64,000 nt of DNA from contig OW569383.1 of NCBI GenBank assembly GCA_937625935.1, positions 248,001-312,000 on the forward strand, in the 5' to 3' direction. Below are positions 62,585-64,000 of this stretch, piece by piece. This stretch comes from Tetramitus jugosus (Eukaryota > Heterolobosea > Eutetramitea > Acrasida > Vahlkampfiidae). The translations under genes and the position numbers were made by a program. Below the pieces are notes generated by a model that saw nothing but the letters and a program-made list of their open reading frames with translations, searched no databases and was not told the DNA's origin. The number at the start of each line of letters is the position of its first letter. Position 1 is the stretch's first letter.

Positions 62585-64000
62585 CTAAAATTCTGTATTA
62601 TGCGATTGACGATGTTTCTGTTGCACGACAGTAAAGTGTGTCAACAGCTCCCTATTAATTTCGTCATCCCGTTCCGTTGATGGTTGTGGTTTTGAGTCAT
62701 TCACTGGGATCAACTGGAGCAGTGCCAGTGTGTTCACGCATTGTAACCTCTTGTTCAACTTGTCGTAGGCTGTACTCTGTGGAAGTAGCATTAAAATACC
62801 ATACAGAGCTTTCAATAAATAAATTTCTTTGGCTGGCTCCAGTAGTTGAAGTCTTAAGTCAGCAAACACGGGTGATTCGATAAGCTGTACCAAGTTATCA
62901 ATCTGAACCAAAAAGCTAACAGAAGCATCAATCTGAGAAAATGTTTTGACCAACTCGCACGCATGCTTGTAGTTCTTTGCCAAGAGACACAAGCTGAGTG
63001 TTGCCACAGGGTTATGACACCAACTCTTGTACAATTGTTGGAATAGTTCTACACTCTCGGGACAGCTTGACCCCTTCTTGATCAACTCTCGCAACTCCGA
63101 CAGCTCCTTGCTGGTCAACAGGATCATGTTCAGAGTTTGAATCATAACACTGCAAAACTCTAGATTCGTGTCATATGTCTGTAAAATCTTGGACAATTCA
63201 CAATAAATCTTCTCCGGGTCCAACATGACTGACAATTGTCGAATGATGAAACCTGCCTTGGCCAATAATTTCTGATCCGTGCGCAACATACTCACCAAAT
63301 TCTTCAAAAACTTGACAAAGTTTTGCTCAGTGGAAGAGACAATGGCCAAAACTTCCAAGTCCAGCGAAACGACTTCATCTGAAGGATCAGACAGCGTCTT
63401 CAACAGCAATATGAACACCACATCAATCACCTTCATCACACTGTCCATGTCCTTGTTCAACAAAATGTGTAACCAATTGAGTGCAACCACTCTACTCGGC
63501 ACAGAAAACTTTTCCAGTTCAACCTTTAGATGATGCAACAGTTCATTGAACGCAATCTGATGCTTCTGACTCTTTTGTATACACGAAATGAGTTCCTTGT
63601 TGGTCAAGGCAGCTGCCGTCCGTATCGACTCTTGCTTGTGCGATATACTGGGCAAAACAACAGCCACCAGCGACGCATAGTACGGTATGAGCTTATTGTG
63701 CTGACCCAGCAACAAAAACTTGTGAATCCACTGCAGTGCTCTCTCCCTTGTTCTCTCATCTTCCGATGTCGCATGACTACTGATAATGGTCACCAGTGGA
63801 CCCAGATCCACACTATCAGACAACTCACCAATCTCAATCAAAAACTCTTCGAGCACACTGGACGCTCTCTGAACAATTTCCTTGTTTGGATCACTGAGCA
63901 TTGAAAACAGCCCGTGCAGAAACTGTGGCAAATACTCAATCATGTTTATATCGGGAACACTGTCCAGAATCATGATCCAACCCACCAGAAACTGTCGAAC
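62585..64000 (-). CDS. VAC14: VAC14 homologue, scaffold of the PIKfyve/Fab1 complex (5' end outside window)
   Basis: The frame is open from the window edge to a stop at 62585 (471 codons in view). VRQFLVGWIMILDSVPDINM then EYLPQFLHGLFSMLSDPNKE is the VAC14 central motif (W-I-x-x-L-D-S-V-P-D-x-x-x-x-x-Y-L-P), followed by HEAT-type helices (VDLGPLVTIISSHATSEDER, RALQWIHKFLLLGQHNKLIP, YYASLVAVVLPSISHKQESI). The C-terminal VAC14 domain follows (NPVATLSLCLLAKNYKHACE, LLEPAKEIYLLKALYGILML, STAYDKLNKRLQCVN). VAC14 holds the lipid kinase PIKfyve/Fab1 and phosphatase FIG4 together on endosomes, setting PI(3,5)P2 levels. About the first 300 residues lie beyond the right edge. Confidence 0.93.
   Translation of the reverse strand, partial: VRQFLVGWIMILDSVPDINMIEYLPQFLHGLFSMLSDPNKEIVQRASSVLEEFLIEIGELSDSVDLGPLVTIISSHATSEDERTRERALQWIHKFLLLGQHNKLIPYYASLVAVVLPSISHKQESIRTAAALTNKELISCIQKSQKHQIAFNELLHHLKVELEKFSVPSRVVALNWLHILLNKDMDSVMKVIDVVFILLLKTLSDPSDEVVSLDLEVLAIVSSTEQNFVKFLKNLVSMLRTDQKLLAKAGFIIRQLSVMLDPEKIYCELSKILQTYDTNLEFCSVMIQTLNMILLTSKELSELRELIKKGSSCPESVELFQQLYKSWCHNPVATLSLCLLAKNYKHACELVKTFSQIDASVSFLVQIDNLVQLIESPVFADLRLQLLEPAKEIYLLKALYGILMLLPQSTAYDKLNKRLQCVNTLALLQLIPVNDSKPQPSTERDDEINRELLTHFTVVQQKHRQSHNTEF

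Noticed and set aside
1-64000. Alternative genetic code (TGA or TAG read as Trp)
   Set aside because: Trp is encoded by TGG throughout, and many intact genes end in TGA, TAG or TAA at the expected place; the odd stops are isolated.
1-64000. CRISPR arrays, operons, ribosome-binding sites
   Set aside because: None present; introns, tRNA intron, 5S promoter and protein families all show a eukaryotic nuclear genome.

Overview
The window is nuclear DNA of a free-living eukaryotic microbe, most likely a heterolobosean amoeboflagellate of the Naegleria type. Pointers: an AT-rich, gene-dense layout with genes on both strands, intergenic gaps mostly under 600 bp, few short introns (about 45-100 nt), Asn/Gln/Thr/Ser runs in regulatory proteins, a flagellar radial-spoke protein next to a very divergent alpha-tubulin, several RCC1-repeat proteins, and TORC2 and VAC14 components. 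The genus is an inference from gene content; no marker gene was searched.

Layout. 1-9 kb: a right-handed beta-helix surface protein (runs off the left edge), an F-box protein, an IMPACT-domain protein, a frameshifted methyltransferase, a Frizzled-type cysteine-rich secreted protein, an interferon-inducible 6-16 family protein and a PhyH-type oxygenase. 9-26 kb: the TORC2 subunit SIN1, a mitochondrial membrane protein, the histone H4K20 methyltransferase KMT5A/PR-Set7, a long coiled-coil protein, a TPR-SET protein, a mitochondrial-type DNA topoisomerase II, an ankyrin protein and a two-exon C2 protein. 27-34 kb: a retroelement-rich stretch with a GIY-YIG/T5orf172 gene divergent from a reverse transcriptase, tRNA-Lys and tRNA-Pro each with a LINE remnant, and an eS30-like gene. 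33-46 kb: a VIT/vWA protein, intron-containing tRNA-Ile, an ABCG transporter, a decayed class II ribonucleotide reductase, a secreted M15-like peptidase, an RCC1 protein and a small multi-pass membrane protein. 46-51 kb: an ORF1-only LINE-like insertion beside the 5S rRNA gene, another RCC1 protein, and tRNA-Ala with two successive LINE insertions. 51-64 kb: an LRR protein, a Myb protein, a low-complexity protein, the alpha-tubulin-like gene, a conserved unknown, RSP11/ROPN1L and VAC14 (runs off the right edge).

The most notable result is a pattern across four of the five RNA polymerase III genes. tRNA-Lys, tRNA-Pro, 5S rRNA and tRNA-Ala each have a 5'-truncated or ORF1-only LINE-type insertion 28-46 bp upstream of the RNA start. 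Every insertion points away from the Pol III gene, has a recognisable target-site duplication, and carries a related 3' tail (GTTGTAT followed by an A-run); two of them encode homologous C-terminal pieces of one LINE reverse transcriptase. At tRNA-Ala an older copy lies directly behind the younger one, so the site was hit twice. This describes a Pol III-targeted non-LTR retrotransposon family, analogous in behaviour to the TRE5 elements of Dictyostelium.

Other points: several reading frames carry a single nonsense codon or frameshift inside otherwise good coding sequence (TPR-SET, membrane protein at 46 kb, methyltransferase, secreted protein at 42.8 kb). Each may be a real lesion, a missed intron or a base-calling error, and should be checked against reads before being interpreted.
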